Assembly: GCF_001613405.1 (NCBI RefSeq)
Contig: NZ_BDCH01000038.1
Coordinates: forward strand, 1 to 64,000
Length of the DNA: 64,000 bases
Direction: 5' to 3'
Source: Nocardia crassostreae
Lineage (GTDB): Bacteria > Actinomycetota > Actinomycetes > Mycobacteriales > Mycobacteriaceae
Within the stretch, counting starts at the first letter, position 1. Each line of letters begins with the position of its first letter. This document shows positions 44,380 to 52,953 of the stretch, piece by piece. The notes below the pieces were generated by a model that saw only the letters and a list, made by a program, of their open reading frames with translations, had not been told where the DNA came from and did no database searches. Position numbers and translations under genes: made by a program.

Positions 44380-46206
44380 GTGTCCCATTACAAGGCGAAC
44401 CTGCGTGACATCGAGTTCAACTTGTTCGAAGTACTGGGAATCGGCGCACTGCTGGATCAGGGCGCCTACGGCGATCTCGATTCCGAGACCGCGCGCGACA
44501 TGCTCACCGAGGCCCTGCGCCTCGCCGAGGGACCGATCGCCGCCTCGTTCGTCGAAGGTGACCGCACCCCCGTCGAATTCGATCCGGCCACCTTCAGCAT
44601 CAGCGTCCCGCCGCTGCTGAAGAAGACCGTCGCCGCGGTCAACGAGGCCGGTTACTCCGGCCTCGGCATGCCGGAGGAAATGGGCGGCGTCAACGCGCCC
44701 AACGCGCTCATCTGGGCCATCCAGGAAATGATCGTGGCCGCCAACAACTCGGCCTCCTTCTTCAATACGGGCCCGCTCATGCACAAGGTGCTGTTCGAGC
44801 AGGGCACCGACGAGCAGAAGCGCTGGGCCGCGCACGCCTGGGAGAACCGCTGGGGCGGCACCATGGTGCTCACCGAGCCCGACGCGGGCTCCGATGTCGG
44901 CATGGGCCGCACCAAGGCCACCCAGCAGCCCAATGGCGACTGGCACATCGACGGCGTCAAGCGCTTCATCTCCGGCGGCGATGTCGGCGATACCGCCGAC
45001 AACATCATCCACCTGGTGCTGGCCCGCCCCGAGGGCGCGGGACCGGGCACCAAGGGCCTGTCGCTGTTCGCCGTGCCGAAGTACCTCTTCGACTCCGAGA
45101 CCATGGAGATCGGCGAGCGCAACGGCGCCTACGTGACCGGCGTCGAGCACAAGATGGGCATCAAGTCCTCGCCCACCTGTGAGATCACCTTCGGCGGCGC
45201 CAAGCCCGCCATCGGCTACCTGGTCGGCGAGGTGCACAATGGCATCGCGCAGATGTTCAAGGTCATCGAGAACGCGCGAATGATGGTCGGCACCAAGGCC
45301 ACCGGCTCGCTGTCCACCGGTTACCTGAACGCCCTCGAATACGCCAAGCAGCGCGTGCAGGGCGCGGACCTGACCCAGATGACCGACAAGTCGGCGCCGC
45401 GCGTCACCATCACCCACCACCCGGACGTGCGCCGCTCGCTGGCGCAGCAGAAGGCCTACGCCGAGGGCCTGCGTGCGCTGTATCTGTACTGCGCGGCCTA
45501 CCAGAACGCCGATGTGGCCGCGGCCAACTTCGGAGTGGACGCCGACCTGGCCGAGCGGGTCAATGATCTGCTGCTGCCGATCGTCAAGGGCTGCGGTTCC
45601 GATCGCGCCTACGAGAACCTGACCGAATCGCTGCAGACCCTGGGTGGTTCGGGCTACCTGCAGGACTACCCGATCGAGCAGTACATCCGCGACTGCAAGA
45701 TCGACTCGCTGTACGAGGGCACCACCGCCATCCAGGCGCAGGACTTCTTCTTCCGCAAGATCATTCGCGACAAGGGCGTGGCGCTCGGACACGTCGCCGG
45801 GCTCATCAACACCTTCGTGGAGAGCGGTCCGGACGCGTTCAAGGTGGAGCGGGGGCTGCTCGGCACCGCGCTGGCCGATGTGCAGGCCATGGCGGCCGCG
45901 CTCACCGGCTACCTGATGGCCTCGCAGCAGAATGTGGAGGAGATCTACAAGGTCGGGCTGGGCTCGGTCCGATTCCTGTACGCCGTGGGCGATCTCGTCA
46001 TCTCCTGGCGACTGCTGGAGCAGGCCGTCATCGCCCAGAACGCGCTGGACGCGGGCGCGGCGGAGAAGGACAAGAACTTCTACACCGGCAAGATCGCCGT
46101 CGCCTCCTGGTTCGCCAAGAACAAGCTGCCGCTCATCACCGGTGTGCGCGCGGTGGTGGAGAACATCGACAACGACATCATGAAGCTGGAGGAGGCCGCG
46201 TTCTGA
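44380..46206 (+). CDS. Acyl-CoA dehydrogenase, FadE5-type
   Basis: 608-residue long-form acyl-CoA dehydrogenase, closely matching what I recall of mycobacterial FadE5, a broad-range fatty-acyl-CoA enzyme. Landmarks: SHYKANLRDIEFNLFEVLG at the N-terminus, MVLTEPDAGSDVGMGRTKA, VEHKMGIKSSPTCEITFGG, ARMMVGTKATGSLSTGYLNA, SLQTLGGSGYLQDYPIEQY and DSLYEGTTAIQAQDFFF. The GTG start follows AGGAGG at good spacing. Monocistronic, with an operator-like repeat upstream and an excellent terminator downstream. Confidence 0.94.
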   Translation: MSHYKANLRDIEFNLFEVLGIGALLDQGAYGDLDSETARDMLTEALRLAEGPIAASFVEGDRTPVEFDPATFSISVPPLLKKTVAAVNEAGYSGLGMPEEMGGVNAPNALIWAIQEMIVAANNSASFFNTGPLMHKVLFEQGTDEQKRWAAHAWENRWGGTMVLTEPDAGSDVGMGRTKATQQPNGDWHIDGVKRFISGGDVGDTADNIIHLVLARPEGAGPGTKGLSLFAVPKYLFDSETMEIGERNGAYVTGVEHKMGIKSSPTCEITFGGAKPAIGYLVGEVHNGIAQMFKVIENARMMVGTKATGSLSTGYLNALEYAKQRVQGADLTQMTDKSAPRVTITHHPDVRRSLAQQKAYAEGLRALYLYCAAYQNADVAAANFGVDADLAERVNDLLLPIVKGCGSDRAYENLTESLQTLGGSGYLQDYPIEQYIRDCKIDSLYEGTTAIQAQDFFFRKIIRDKGVALGHVAGLINTFVESGPDAFKVERGLLGTALADVQAMAAALTGYLMASQQNVEEIYKVGLGSVRFLYAVGDLVISWRLLEQAVIAQNALDAGAAEKDKNFYTGKIAVASWFAKNKLPLITGVRAVVENIDNDIMKLEEAAF

Positions 46207-46229
46207 CGCGGTCGTTCTGACACGGCTTC

Positions 46230-46283
46230 AGCGCGTGTCCCGCCCGGCGTGTTGCGGCACGTCCGGCGGGACACGCGCTTTTT
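46230..46283 (+). terminator. Intrinsic terminator after the FadE5-type gene
   Basis: Fifteen-base perfect stem (AGCGCGTGTCCCGCC and its complement) with a 20-base loop, followed at once by TTTTT. It is the only hairpin on this strand in the window with a proper T-run. Confidence 0.9.
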
Positions 46284-46331
46284 GCGGTTGACCTGCTGTG
46301 TTGTGTCGGCACTTGCGGGTACAACTACCGC

Positions 46332-46970
46332 ATGGTCTTCCCGGTGACTTTCGGCTGGATCCAGGTCCTATTGGTGGTGCTCGCCGTCGCGGCGGTGGCA
46401 CTGCTGGTGACCGCGATCTTCAAAGCGCGCAAGGTGGGATTCAAGGTGCTCGCCGGGCGCGGCGCGGGCGCCATCTCGCTGATTCTGGTCGCGGTGGTGA
46501 TCCTCTGGGTCACCACGCTGCTGCAAACCTTCCTCGGCCTCACCGGGGAGGTGAAGGCTGCCCACATCGTGGCGACTCCCATTGCGGGACAAGAACACAT
46601 GATGGATGTGGAGCTCACCCTGTTCGGGGACAAGGAGCACGACGAGCAGCATCTGAAGTATCAGATCCAGGGCGATATGTGGGTGCTGCAGGCCAATATC
46701 GTCGAGCTGGAGCCGTGGGTGAACGCGCTCGGCTTCAACTCCGGGTACAAGATCACCAGGATTTACGGGCAGCGGCTGGACGGCGTGGCCACCACCCAGA
46801 ACCACATCTTCCTCAATGGTGGTGACGGGGAGTTTTTTGACGATATGAAGAAGGAAACCTGGTTCACCAAACCGTTCGTGCGCTCGGCGTACGGCAATGC
46901 GGTCATCGCCACGCCGGGCACTTACGACGTGTTCATATCCAGGGACGCGATAAAAACGCGTCCGGTGTAG
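46332..46970 (+). CDS. Conserved membrane-anchored protein of unknown function
   Basis: 212 residues. Two N-terminal membrane helices (IQVLLVVLAVAAVALLVTAI and ISLILVAVVILWVTTLLQTF) precede an extracytoplasmic soluble domain from about residue 75. That domain has KYQIQGDMWVLQANIVELEPW and ends TPGTYDVFISRDAIKTRPV, with no Cys pair or catalytic motif that I can name. Its position after the fadE5 terminator and convergent with xthA gives no functional hint. Confidence 0.75.
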   Translation: MVFPVTFGWIQVLLVVLAVAAVALLVTAIFKARKVGFKVLAGRGAGAISLILVAVVILWVTTLLQTFLGLTGEVKAAHIVATPIAGQEHMMDVELTLFGDKEHDEQHLKYQIQGDMWVLQANIVELEPWVNALGFNSGYKITRIYGQRLDGVATTQNHIFLNGGDGEFFDDMKKETWFTKPFVRSAYGNAVIATPGTYDVFISRDAIKTRPV

Positions 46971-47786
46971 CTAGTCCGCGAGTTCCGCCACGACGGGCGC
47001 ATGATCACTGGCGCCCTTGCCCTTTCGCTCCTCGCGGTCCACATTGGCGTCGGTGACGCGGGCCGCGAGGGTGGGGGAGCCGAGAATGAAATCGATGCGC
47101 ATGCCCTCCTTACGGGGGAAGCGCAGCTGCGTGTAGTCCCAGTAGGTGTAGACGCCCGGGCCGGGGTGGAAGGGGCGCATCACGTCCGAGAATCCGGCTT
47201 CGGTCATGGCCTCGAAGGCGTCGCGTTCCTGCTCCGAGGTGTGTGTCTTGCCGACGAAGAATTCCGGTGACCAGACATCGGCATCGGTTGGGGCGATATT
47301 CCAGTCGCCCACCAGAGCGATCTGCCCGTGCGGGTTGGCGGTCAGCCATTCGACGCCCGCATTGCGCAGGGCGGCAAGCCATTCCAGTTTGTATTCGAAG
47401 TGCGGGTCGTCCAGGGCGCGGCCGTTCGGGACGTACAGGCTCCACACCCGCACGCCGCCGCAGGTCGCGCCCAGCGCGCGCGCTTCGACGACGGGAGTGC
47501 TCAGCAGGGCCTCACCGGCGTTCTTGTCGAAGCCGGGCTGGTGCGGGAAACCGATCTCGACATTCTCCAGGCCGACGCGCGAGGCAATGGCCACGCCGTT
47601 CCACTGGCTGTGGCCTACATGGGCGACTTCGTATCCGGCGGCTTCGAAGGCTTCGAAGGGGAACTGCTCGTCCTTGCGCTTGGTTTCCTGCATGGCCAGG
47701 ACGTCGATATCGGATCGGTCCAGCCAGGAGATCACCCGATCCACACGGGAGCGAATCGAATTCACGTTCCAGGTTGCGAGCCGCAC
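46971..47786 (-). CDS. xthA: Exodeoxyribonuclease III
   Basis: Base-excision-repair AP endonuclease and 3' exonuclease, 271 residues. MRLATWNVNSIRSR, the metal Glu in AMQETKRKDEQFP, VPNGRALDDPHFEYKLEWL, GDWNIAPTDADVW, IDFILGSP and the final ASDHAPV triad are intact. Followed in the same direction order by GNAT and def upstream, as in M. tuberculosis Rv0427c-Rv0429c; its start is 48 bases from the GNAT stop. Confidence 0.95.
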   Translation of the reverse strand: MRLATWNVNSIRSRVDRVISWLDRSDIDVLAMQETKRKDEQFPFEAFEAAGYEVAHVGHSQWNGVAIASRVGLENVEIGFPHQPGFDKNAGEALLSTPVVEARALGATCGGVRVWSLYVPNGRALDDPHFEYKLEWLAALRNAGVEWLTANPHGQIALVGDWNIAPTDADVWSPEFFVGKTHTSEQERDAFEAMTEAGFSDVMRPFHPGPGVYTYWDYTQLRFPRKEGMRIDFILGSPTLAARVTDANVDREERKGKGASDHAPVVAELAD

Positions 47787-47834
47787 GGTAAACCTTTCGA
47801 GACTGATCGATTGTCGGGCGTGGAACAGCGGAGG

Positions 47835-48809
47835 CTACGGCGCCGCGTAGCGATACCGGTGATGGTCCACGAAGCCCATCTCCCGGTACAACGTCAGGGC
47901 CGCCTCATTGCCATCCTCCACCTGCACATAGGCGTGGGTCGCGCCGCGGGCCCGGCCCCAGCGCAGCATCTCGGCGCACACCAGTGCGCCCAGCCCGCGC
48001 CGCCGATGGCCGGAGGTGACGGCCACGCAGGTCAGGCCCGCCCAGGTGCGGCCGTCGGGGGCGGTGGTGACAGCGATCCGGCCGACGGCCAGGGGAGTGG
48101 GCAATCCCAGTGCGGCGAAGGCGACTTCGCCATCGCACACCGCGGTCAGCACCTCCACATCGGGCATGGGCGAGACATCCGAATCGCCGCCGCGATGGCG
48201 GTGCACCGAGAGCCAACCGCCGTCCGGGGCCTCGGCGAACCGCACCATCGGCGGCCCCTCCGGCAGCGTCACATTCTCGAGATTGACTGCGAGGACCAGG
48301 GTTTCGTTCCAGCGCTGCCATCCTGCGGGTACGGGGGCGAGCCGGTCGGGCAGCAGGAGCCGCAGCGGCAGGCCGTGCGCGGTGTACCACTCGCCGATGC
48401 GGTGCAGGGTTTCCGTGGACGCCAGCGCCGGACCATCCGAACCGCCCAGCGGCACAGCGGAATTCGCGCGATTGGTGTACCCGTTCCCGGCGCGCAGCAG
48501 CCAGCCGTCGATCCACGAGCGCTGCAGGCCGGGCCAGCCGTCGGCGGCCGCGGCCTCCAGGGCGCGGATCTCACTGTTGCGAATCGGCCTGGGGCCGAGC
48601 TCTTTCCACGCCACCACCCGGTCCAGGGCGATCGACACCACCTGGCCGTCCGCGGTGTGCACGGTGAGCGGGTCGGTGTCCACGAGTTCGCCGATCACAT
48701 CGGTGAGCGGCTGTGGATAGCCCTCGGGCAGCCGATAGCGCACCACCACCCGGCGTCCGAGCGGTGGGAAGTCTGCGGAATTCGGTGGCAGGCCGCGGGC
48801 GCTGTCCAC
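47835..48809 (-). CDS. GNAT family N-acetyltransferase (Rv0428c-like)
   Basis: 324 residues: an N-terminal beta-rich region (GRRVVVRYRLPEGY, TDVIGELVDTDPL) and a C-terminal GNAT domain with the acetyl-CoA loop VTSGHRRRGLGALV and ALTLYREMGFVDHHRYRY. The GTG start lies 21 bases past the def stop. In mycobacteria the homologue sits in the same place between xthA and def; its substrate is not established from sequence. Confidence 0.9.
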   Translation of the reverse strand: MDSARGLPPNSADFPPLGRRVVVRYRLPEGYPQPLTDVIGELVDTDPLTVHTADGQVVSIALDRVVAWKELGPRPIRNSEIRALEAAAADGWPGLQRSWIDGWLLRAGNGYTNRANSAVPLGGSDGPALASTETLHRIGEWYTAHGLPLRLLLPDRLAPVPAGWQRWNETLVLAVNLENVTLPEGPPMVRFAEAPDGGWLSVHRHRGGDSDVSPMPDVEVLTAVCDGEVAFAALGLPTPLAVGRIAVTTAPDGRTWAGLTCVAVTSGHRRRGLGALVCAEMLRWGRARGATHAYVQVEDGNEAALTLYREMGFVDHHRYRYAAP

Positions 48810-48830
48810 GGTGGCGGCGGGCGTCTCGGC

Positions 48831-49421
48831 TCAGTCGTCGTGGCCGAAGGGGTCCGGCACCGTGCCCGGCACCCAGCTCAAACCCGGCTGACCCCAGCCA
48901 TTGCGCTTGATGGCCTTCTTGGCGGCGCGGGCATTGCGGCCGATCAGCACGTCCACGTAGAGGAAGCCGTCCAGATGTCCGACCTCGTGCTGCAGCATGC
49001 GGGCGAAGAAGCCCTTGCCCTCGATCTCGACCGGTTCGCCCCGCTCGTCGGTGCCGGTGACCTTGGCCCAATCGGCCCGGCCGGTGGGGTACTGCTCGCC
49101 CGGTACGGACAGGCAGCCCTCCTCGTCGTCATCCGGATCCGGCATGGTCTCCGGGATCGGCGAGGTCTCCAGCACCGGATTGATGACCTCGCCGCGGCGG
49201 CGCACCATGCTGCCGTCCGGGCCCTCGTCGGGGCAGTCGTAGACGAACAGCCGCAGCGGTACGCCGACCTGGTTGGCGGCCAGGCCGACACCATTGGCCT
49301 CGTCGAGGGTTTCGTACATGTCCGCGATCAGCTCGGCCAGTTCCTCGGGTGTCTGCGTGACCTTGTTGGTCGGATTGTGCAGAACCGGGTCGCCGACGAT
49401 GACGATCGGGAGAATAGCCAT
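48831..49421 (-). CDS. def: Peptide deformylase
   Basis: Removes the formyl group from nascent proteins. The three motifs are GVGLAANQVG, EGCLSVPG and QHEVGHLDG, supplying the Cys and two His metal ligands and the catalytic Glu. 196 residues from ATG 49421; the upstream open frame is not conserved. Upstream gene of the def-GNAT-xthA set. Its 5' flank contains the palindromic element at 49468-49534. Confidence 0.96.
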   Translation of the reverse strand: MAILPIVIVGDPVLHNPTNKVTQTPEELAELIADMYETLDEANGVGLAANQVGVPLRLFVYDCPDEGPDGSMVRRRGEVINPVLETSPIPETMPDPDDDEEGCLSVPGEQYPTGRADWAKVTGTDERGEPVEIEGKGFFARMLQHEVGHLDGFLYVDVLIGRNARAAKKAIKRNGWGQPGLSWVPGTVPDPFGHDD

Positions 49422-49467
49422 GTCGAAGAGCCTACTGTGCCTATTTGCCTCCGCTTCGCTCCGGCGG

Positions 49468-49534
49468 GGTTCGCGGCCCCTTGGTCTCGTTCTTCCCTCC
49501 CTCCGCTCAGTCCAGAACGAGACGGCCGCGAACC
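49468..49534. repeat. Palindromic element between def and the DUF3263 gene
   Basis: Two 21-base arms: GGTTCGCGGCC plus GTCTCGTTCT on the left (split by a 5-base bulge) and the exact complement on the right, separated by 20 bases. It lies in the 305-base divergent spacer 49422-49726. No other structure is evident there; promoters for def and for the plus-strand genes must also lie in it. Its form resembles an intergenic palindromic repeat. Confidence 0.7.
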
Positions 49535-49726
49535 TTGCCTGCGTTCTGCTGCCTGGATTGCCCTGGGCTACCCACAGGGTGGACCGTCGAGGAAGCGCGA
49601 CACGCCGGGTGTTGATCGCCGAAACACGCCGAGAGGTACGCATTCGGAAGTCTCCGCCGCGTGGTTGAATGATCGGCGACGCACAAGCACCATATTCGTC
49701 TGGTGACCACTCGGCGAGGGAGCACT

Positions 49727-50059
49727 ATGGACAGCGCAGCGGCACGGAACATTTCCGCAAGCGAGGAAAAACCAGCCGCCCCCGACGAGGATGGCGCGCA
49801 CGGACTTTCCCGTCGGGAACTCGACATTCTGGACTTCGAGCGCAAATGGTGGAAGTACGCCGACGCCAAGGAAGAAGCCATCCGGGAACTGTTCGACCTG
49901 TCGCCCACCCGCTACTACCAGGTCCTCAATGCCGTCGTCGACAAGCCCGAAGCGCTGGCCGCCGACCCCATGCTGGTGAAGCGCCTGCGCCGCCTGCGCC
50001 GCCTGCGCGCCAGTCGGCAGAAGACCAGAGCCGCACGCCGTCTCGGGTTCCAGGTGTGA
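49727..50059 (+). CDS. DUF3263 domain protein (Rv0430-like)
   Basis: 110-residue cytoplasmic protein with the DUF3263 core: LSRRELDILDFERKWWKYAD, AIRELFDLSPTRYYQVLN and a basic tail (RLRRLRRLRASRQKTRAARR). The helical core looks like a sigma-factor-type or HTH fold. GAGGGAG precedes the ATG. It stands 28 bases before the LytR_C gene in the order known from M. tuberculosis. Possible DNA-binding role; unproven. Confidence 0.85.
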   Translation: MDSAAARNISASEEKPAAPDEDGAHGLSRRELDILDFERKWWKYADAKEEAIRELFDLSPTRYYQVLNAVVDKPEALAADPMLVKRLRRLRRLRASRQKTRAARRLGFQV

Positions 50060-50087
50060 ACACCGTCGAACTACTAGGCTCGGCATC

Positions 50088-50648
50088 GTGAGCAACCCGA
50101 ATTCGCCGTCCGGCGGCCCGCCGCTGCGGGCCCTGGCCATGGTCCTGATCGCCCTGGCCATCGTGTTCGCGGGCATCGGCACCATGTCGCTGTCGAGTTC
50201 GGATTCCGAGGGCGTCGAGACCGACACCGCCGCCAGCAGCAGCACTGTGCCGGGTGTCACTCTGGCGCCGGGACTTTCATCATCACTGCCGCCGGTCGTC
50301 GTCACCCCGCCGGTCACCACGACCCCGCCGGTCACCACCGCGCCGCCGACCACGCCCGCCGCCGCGGCCGACAAATCGGTTCCCGTAAGGGTTTACAACA
50401 ACAGCACCGTCGCGGGACTGGCGGCCAAGACCGCCGGAGAACTCACCGCCAGCGGCTGGACCATCGCCGAAACCGGCAACTACGCCAATGGTGTGATTCC
50501 GAAAACAACTGTGTACTACGGCAGTTCGGCCAGTGAGAAGGCGGCGGCCCTGGCCATCGCCGAAGAACTGGGCGTCAGCGCGGAACCGCGTTTCCCGGGA
50601 ATCGCGGACTCACCCGCCGGCGTCATCGTCATCGTGACCGGTAACTGA
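50088..50648 (+). CDS. LytR C-terminal domain envelope protein (Rv0431-like)
   Basis: 186 residues. An N-terminal helix (LRALAMVLIALAIVFAGIG) anchors it; a Ser/Thr/Pro linker with repeated VTTTPPVTTAPP crosses the periplasm, then a LytR_C domain begins at VPVRVYNNSTVAGLAAKTA and ends VIVIVTGN. GTG start. The M. tuberculosis homologue is implicated in vesicle release. Precedes sodC with a 117-base spacer. Confidence 0.85.
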   Translation: MSNPNSPSGGPPLRALAMVLIALAIVFAGIGTMSLSSSDSEGVETDTAASSSTVPGVTLAPGLSSSLPPVVVTPPVTTTPPVTTAPPTTPAAAADKSVPVRVYNNSTVAGLAAKTAGELTASGWTIAETGNYANGVIPKTTVYYGSSASEKAAALAIAEELGVSAEPRFPGIADSPAGVIVIVTGN

Positions 50649-50728
50649 ACAACTCGGACAGCCCCTGCGCGAGACGAGGTGCTGCCTCTGGCATGATCTT
50701 GTCCGGTACCAACCATGTGCCCCTAGTC

Positions 50729-50754
50729 GTACTCGTAAACTCGGTACTCGTAAA
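50729..50754. repeat. Direct repeat just upstream of sodC
   Basis: GTACTCGTAAA occurs twice, 15 bases apart start to start, the second copy merging with the ribosome site AAAGGAG. It may be a regulator half-site pair or a replication-slippage product. Confidence 0.45.
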
Positions 50755-50765
50755 GGAGTTCCCCT

Positions 50766-51479
50766 ATGGCCCCGTCCACAACTCGTCGCCCGTCCTGGCG
50801 GACTGTGACCCCGGTGCTTGCGGTCGCGGTCCTCGGCCTCGCAGGCTGCACCAACAGCCAGGAATCGAGTGACGTCAAGGGGACGACCCCGCCGGTGTTC
50901 ACCAGCTCGCCCGCTCCGGCCGGTCTGGAAACCGGGCACGGGGGCGGCCACGGCGGTGGCGGCGGTGGCGGCATGCAGAACCCGCCCACCGAATCCACCA
51001 GCGCGACGCTGAAGAACTCCAACGGCGAAACCGTCGGCACCGCCACCATCGGCAAGGTCGGCGACCACCTGGAGATCGCCATCGAGGCCCACGGCCTCAC
51101 CCCCGGCTTCCACGGCCTGCACTTCCACCAGTTCGGCAAGTGTGAGCCGAACTCCACCGCCCCCAGCGGCGGCGCGCCCGGCGACTTCCTCTCCGCGGGC
51201 GGCCACCTGCAGGTCGGCGACCAGAACGCGCATCCGGCCAGCGGCGACCTGACCTCCCTCGAGGTGCGCTCCGACGGCACCGCCAAGCTGACCACCACCA
51301 CCGACAAGGTCACTCTCGAAGACATCAAGGGCAAGGCCCTGATGATCCACGCGGGTGCGGACAACTTCGGCAATATTCCCAGCCGCTACACCCAGCCCGG
51401 CGGCGCCACCGGGCCGGACGCCGACACCAAGGCGACCGGCGACTCGGGCGCGCGGGTTGCCTGCGGCGTCGTCGCATAA
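50766..51479 (+). CDS. sodC: Cu/Zn superoxide dismutase, lipoprotein
   Basis: Extracytoplasmic superoxide dismutase anchored by lipobox LAGC (residues near 28). 237 residues. A Gly/His-rich spacer (GHGGGHGGGGGGG) follows the signal and may bind metal. The SOD fold shows GFHGLHFHQFGKC (copper His pair), GDFLSAGGHLQVGD and ASGDLTSL around the zinc site, MIHAGADNFGNIP and the final SGARVACGVV with the conserved Arg and the disulfide Cys. AAAGGAG precedes the ATG. Confidence 0.95.
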   Translation: MAPSTTRRPSWRTVTPVLAVAVLGLAGCTNSQESSDVKGTTPPVFTSSPAPAGLETGHGGGHGGGGGGGMQNPPTESTSATLKNSNGETVGTATIGKVGDHLEIAIEAHGLTPGFHGLHFHQFGKCEPNSTAPSGGAPGDFLSAGGHLQVGDQNAHPASGDLTSLEVRSDGTAKLTTTTDKVTLEDIKGKALMIHAGADNFGNIPSRYTQPGGATGPDADTKATGDSGARVACGVVA

Positions 51480-51510
51480 TCCGAGGTGAGCCACGGCCGG
51501 GGCAGGCAAT

Positions 51511-52638
51511 ATGAAGGTACCCTTCAATAGTTCGCTCCGGCCCACGCTCGGCGTGGAATGGGAAGTCGCGCTCGTCGACAAAGTGACGCGCGACCTGTCC
51601 AATACCGCCGCAGCGGTTTTCGAAGCCTGCGGGGATCTGCGGGCGTGGGATGGGACGCCGCAGATCACCAAGGAGTTGCTGCGGAATACCGTGGAGATCG
51701 TGTCGGGCAAGCACGACACGGTGTCCGAGGTGGTGGATGAGCTGCACGGGACCATGGATCAGGTGCGGCGGGCGGCGGATCCGCTGGGGGTGGATCTGTT
51801 CTGCGCGGGGACGCACCCGTTCGCGCAGTGGTCCAGGCAGCAGCTGACGCGCAGTGCGCACTACGACGAGCTGATAGAGCGGACGCAGTGGTGGGGGCGG
51901 CAGATGCTGATCTGGGGTGTGCATGTGCACGTGGGGGTTTCGCATCCGGAGAAGGTCTTTCCGATCCTGAATACGTTCCTGCTGTCTTATCCGCATCTGC
52001 TGGCGTTGTCGGCGTCATCGCCGATGTGGGCGGGGGTGGATACGGGGTATGCGAGCAATCGGGCGCTGATGTTCCAGCAGCTGCCTACGGCGGGGTTGCC
52101 GTTCCAGTTCGAAAACTGGTCACAGTTCGAGAGTTTCGCGCACGATCAGATGAAAACCGGTGTGTTCGAACAACTCGGGGGGATGCACTGGGATATTCGG
52201 CCCGCGCCTAAGTGGGGGACCATCGAGGTCCGGGTTTGCGATGGGACGCCGACTCGCACTGAGCTATCGGCGATCGTGGCATTGATCCACTGTTTGATCG
52301 TGGACCTGGATCGGCGGGTGGAAGCGGGGGAGACCATGCCTTCGATTCCGCCGTGGCACGTGCAGGAAAACAAGTGGCGGGCGGCTCGGTATGGGCTGGA
52401 CGCGATCATCATTACGGATGCCGACAGTAATGAGCGGCTTGTGACGGATGATCTGAACAATCTGTTGAACCGGTTGGAGCCGACCGCCAAGAGCCTGGGC
52501 TGCGAGGCGGAGCTGGCGTTGGTGGCGGAGATCCCCAAGAAGGGCGCGAGCTATCAGAGGCAGCGCAAGGTGGCGGCTGCGGCTCAGGGGGATTTGGTGG
52601 CGGTGGTGGACTCACTGGTCAAGGAACTCGATCAGTAG
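51511..52638 (+). CDS. Carboxylate-amine ligase, glutamate-cysteine ligase family 2 (YbdK-like)
   Basis: ATP-dependent ligase of the GCS2 family, 375 residues. Conserved blocks: TLGVEWEVALVD, QITKELLRNTVEIVSG, CAGTHPFAQW, WGVHVHVGVSHPEK and GTIEVRVCDGTPTRTEL. The organism probably makes mycothiol rather than glutathione, so the acceptor is uncertain. Follows sodC closely, as in mycobacteria. Codon use in its second half is less GC-biased at third positions than in the flanking genes. Confidence 0.9.
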   Translation: MKVPFNSSLRPTLGVEWEVALVDKVTRDLSNTAAAVFEACGDLRAWDGTPQITKELLRNTVEIVSGKHDTVSEVVDELHGTMDQVRRAADPLGVDLFCAGTHPFAQWSRQQLTRSAHYDELIERTQWWGRQMLIWGVHVHVGVSHPEKVFPILNTFLLSYPHLLALSASSPMWAGVDTGYASNRALMFQQLPTAGLPFQFENWSQFESFAHDQMKTGVFEQLGGMHWDIRPAPKWGTIEVRVCDGTPTRTELSAIVALIHCLIVDLDRRVEAGETMPSIPPWHVQENKWRAARYGLDAIIITDADSNERLVTDDLNNLLNRLEPTAKSLGCEAELALVAEIPKKGASYQRQRKVAAAAQGDLVAVVDSLVKELDQ

Positions 52639-52953
52639 GGATTGCTGGGGGTAGTGGGGTGAGATCGCGGGTCTGCGAACGGGTTCGAAGGGAATCCGCT
52701 CAGCCACGAGCGTTCCTGATCAGACCCACCCTCTCCCCCATCCCGCGCCCACAGTGTGATCTTGGCTACTCCCACCTGCGTACGCCGTATGCCCTGGCCA
52801 GCACCGACAATGCCCTGACCGGGACGTGTTCACCCAGCTCCGCCCCCATTGTTTGCCTGGCTGCGGGGGTTGCGTTCACATGACGTTTACTATGGCTGGG
52901 TGTTGCTCGACGGTCCGCGTTCCGAACTCAGCGGTGGGGCACGTGGGGGTCGG
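52639..52953. other. Intergenic region before the PAP2 gene
   Basis: 315 bases without a convincing gene. A short frame from 52659 has unconserved, Arg/Pro/Ser-rich sequence. Alternative upstream starts of the PAP2 gene (TTG 52849) fall here. No hairpin or clear promoter is seen. Confidence 0.4.

Noticed and set aside
52659..52883. A 74-codon frame between the GCS2 and PAP2 genes
   Set aside because: Composition is Arg/Ser/Pro-rich without structure, and no ribosome site is visible.
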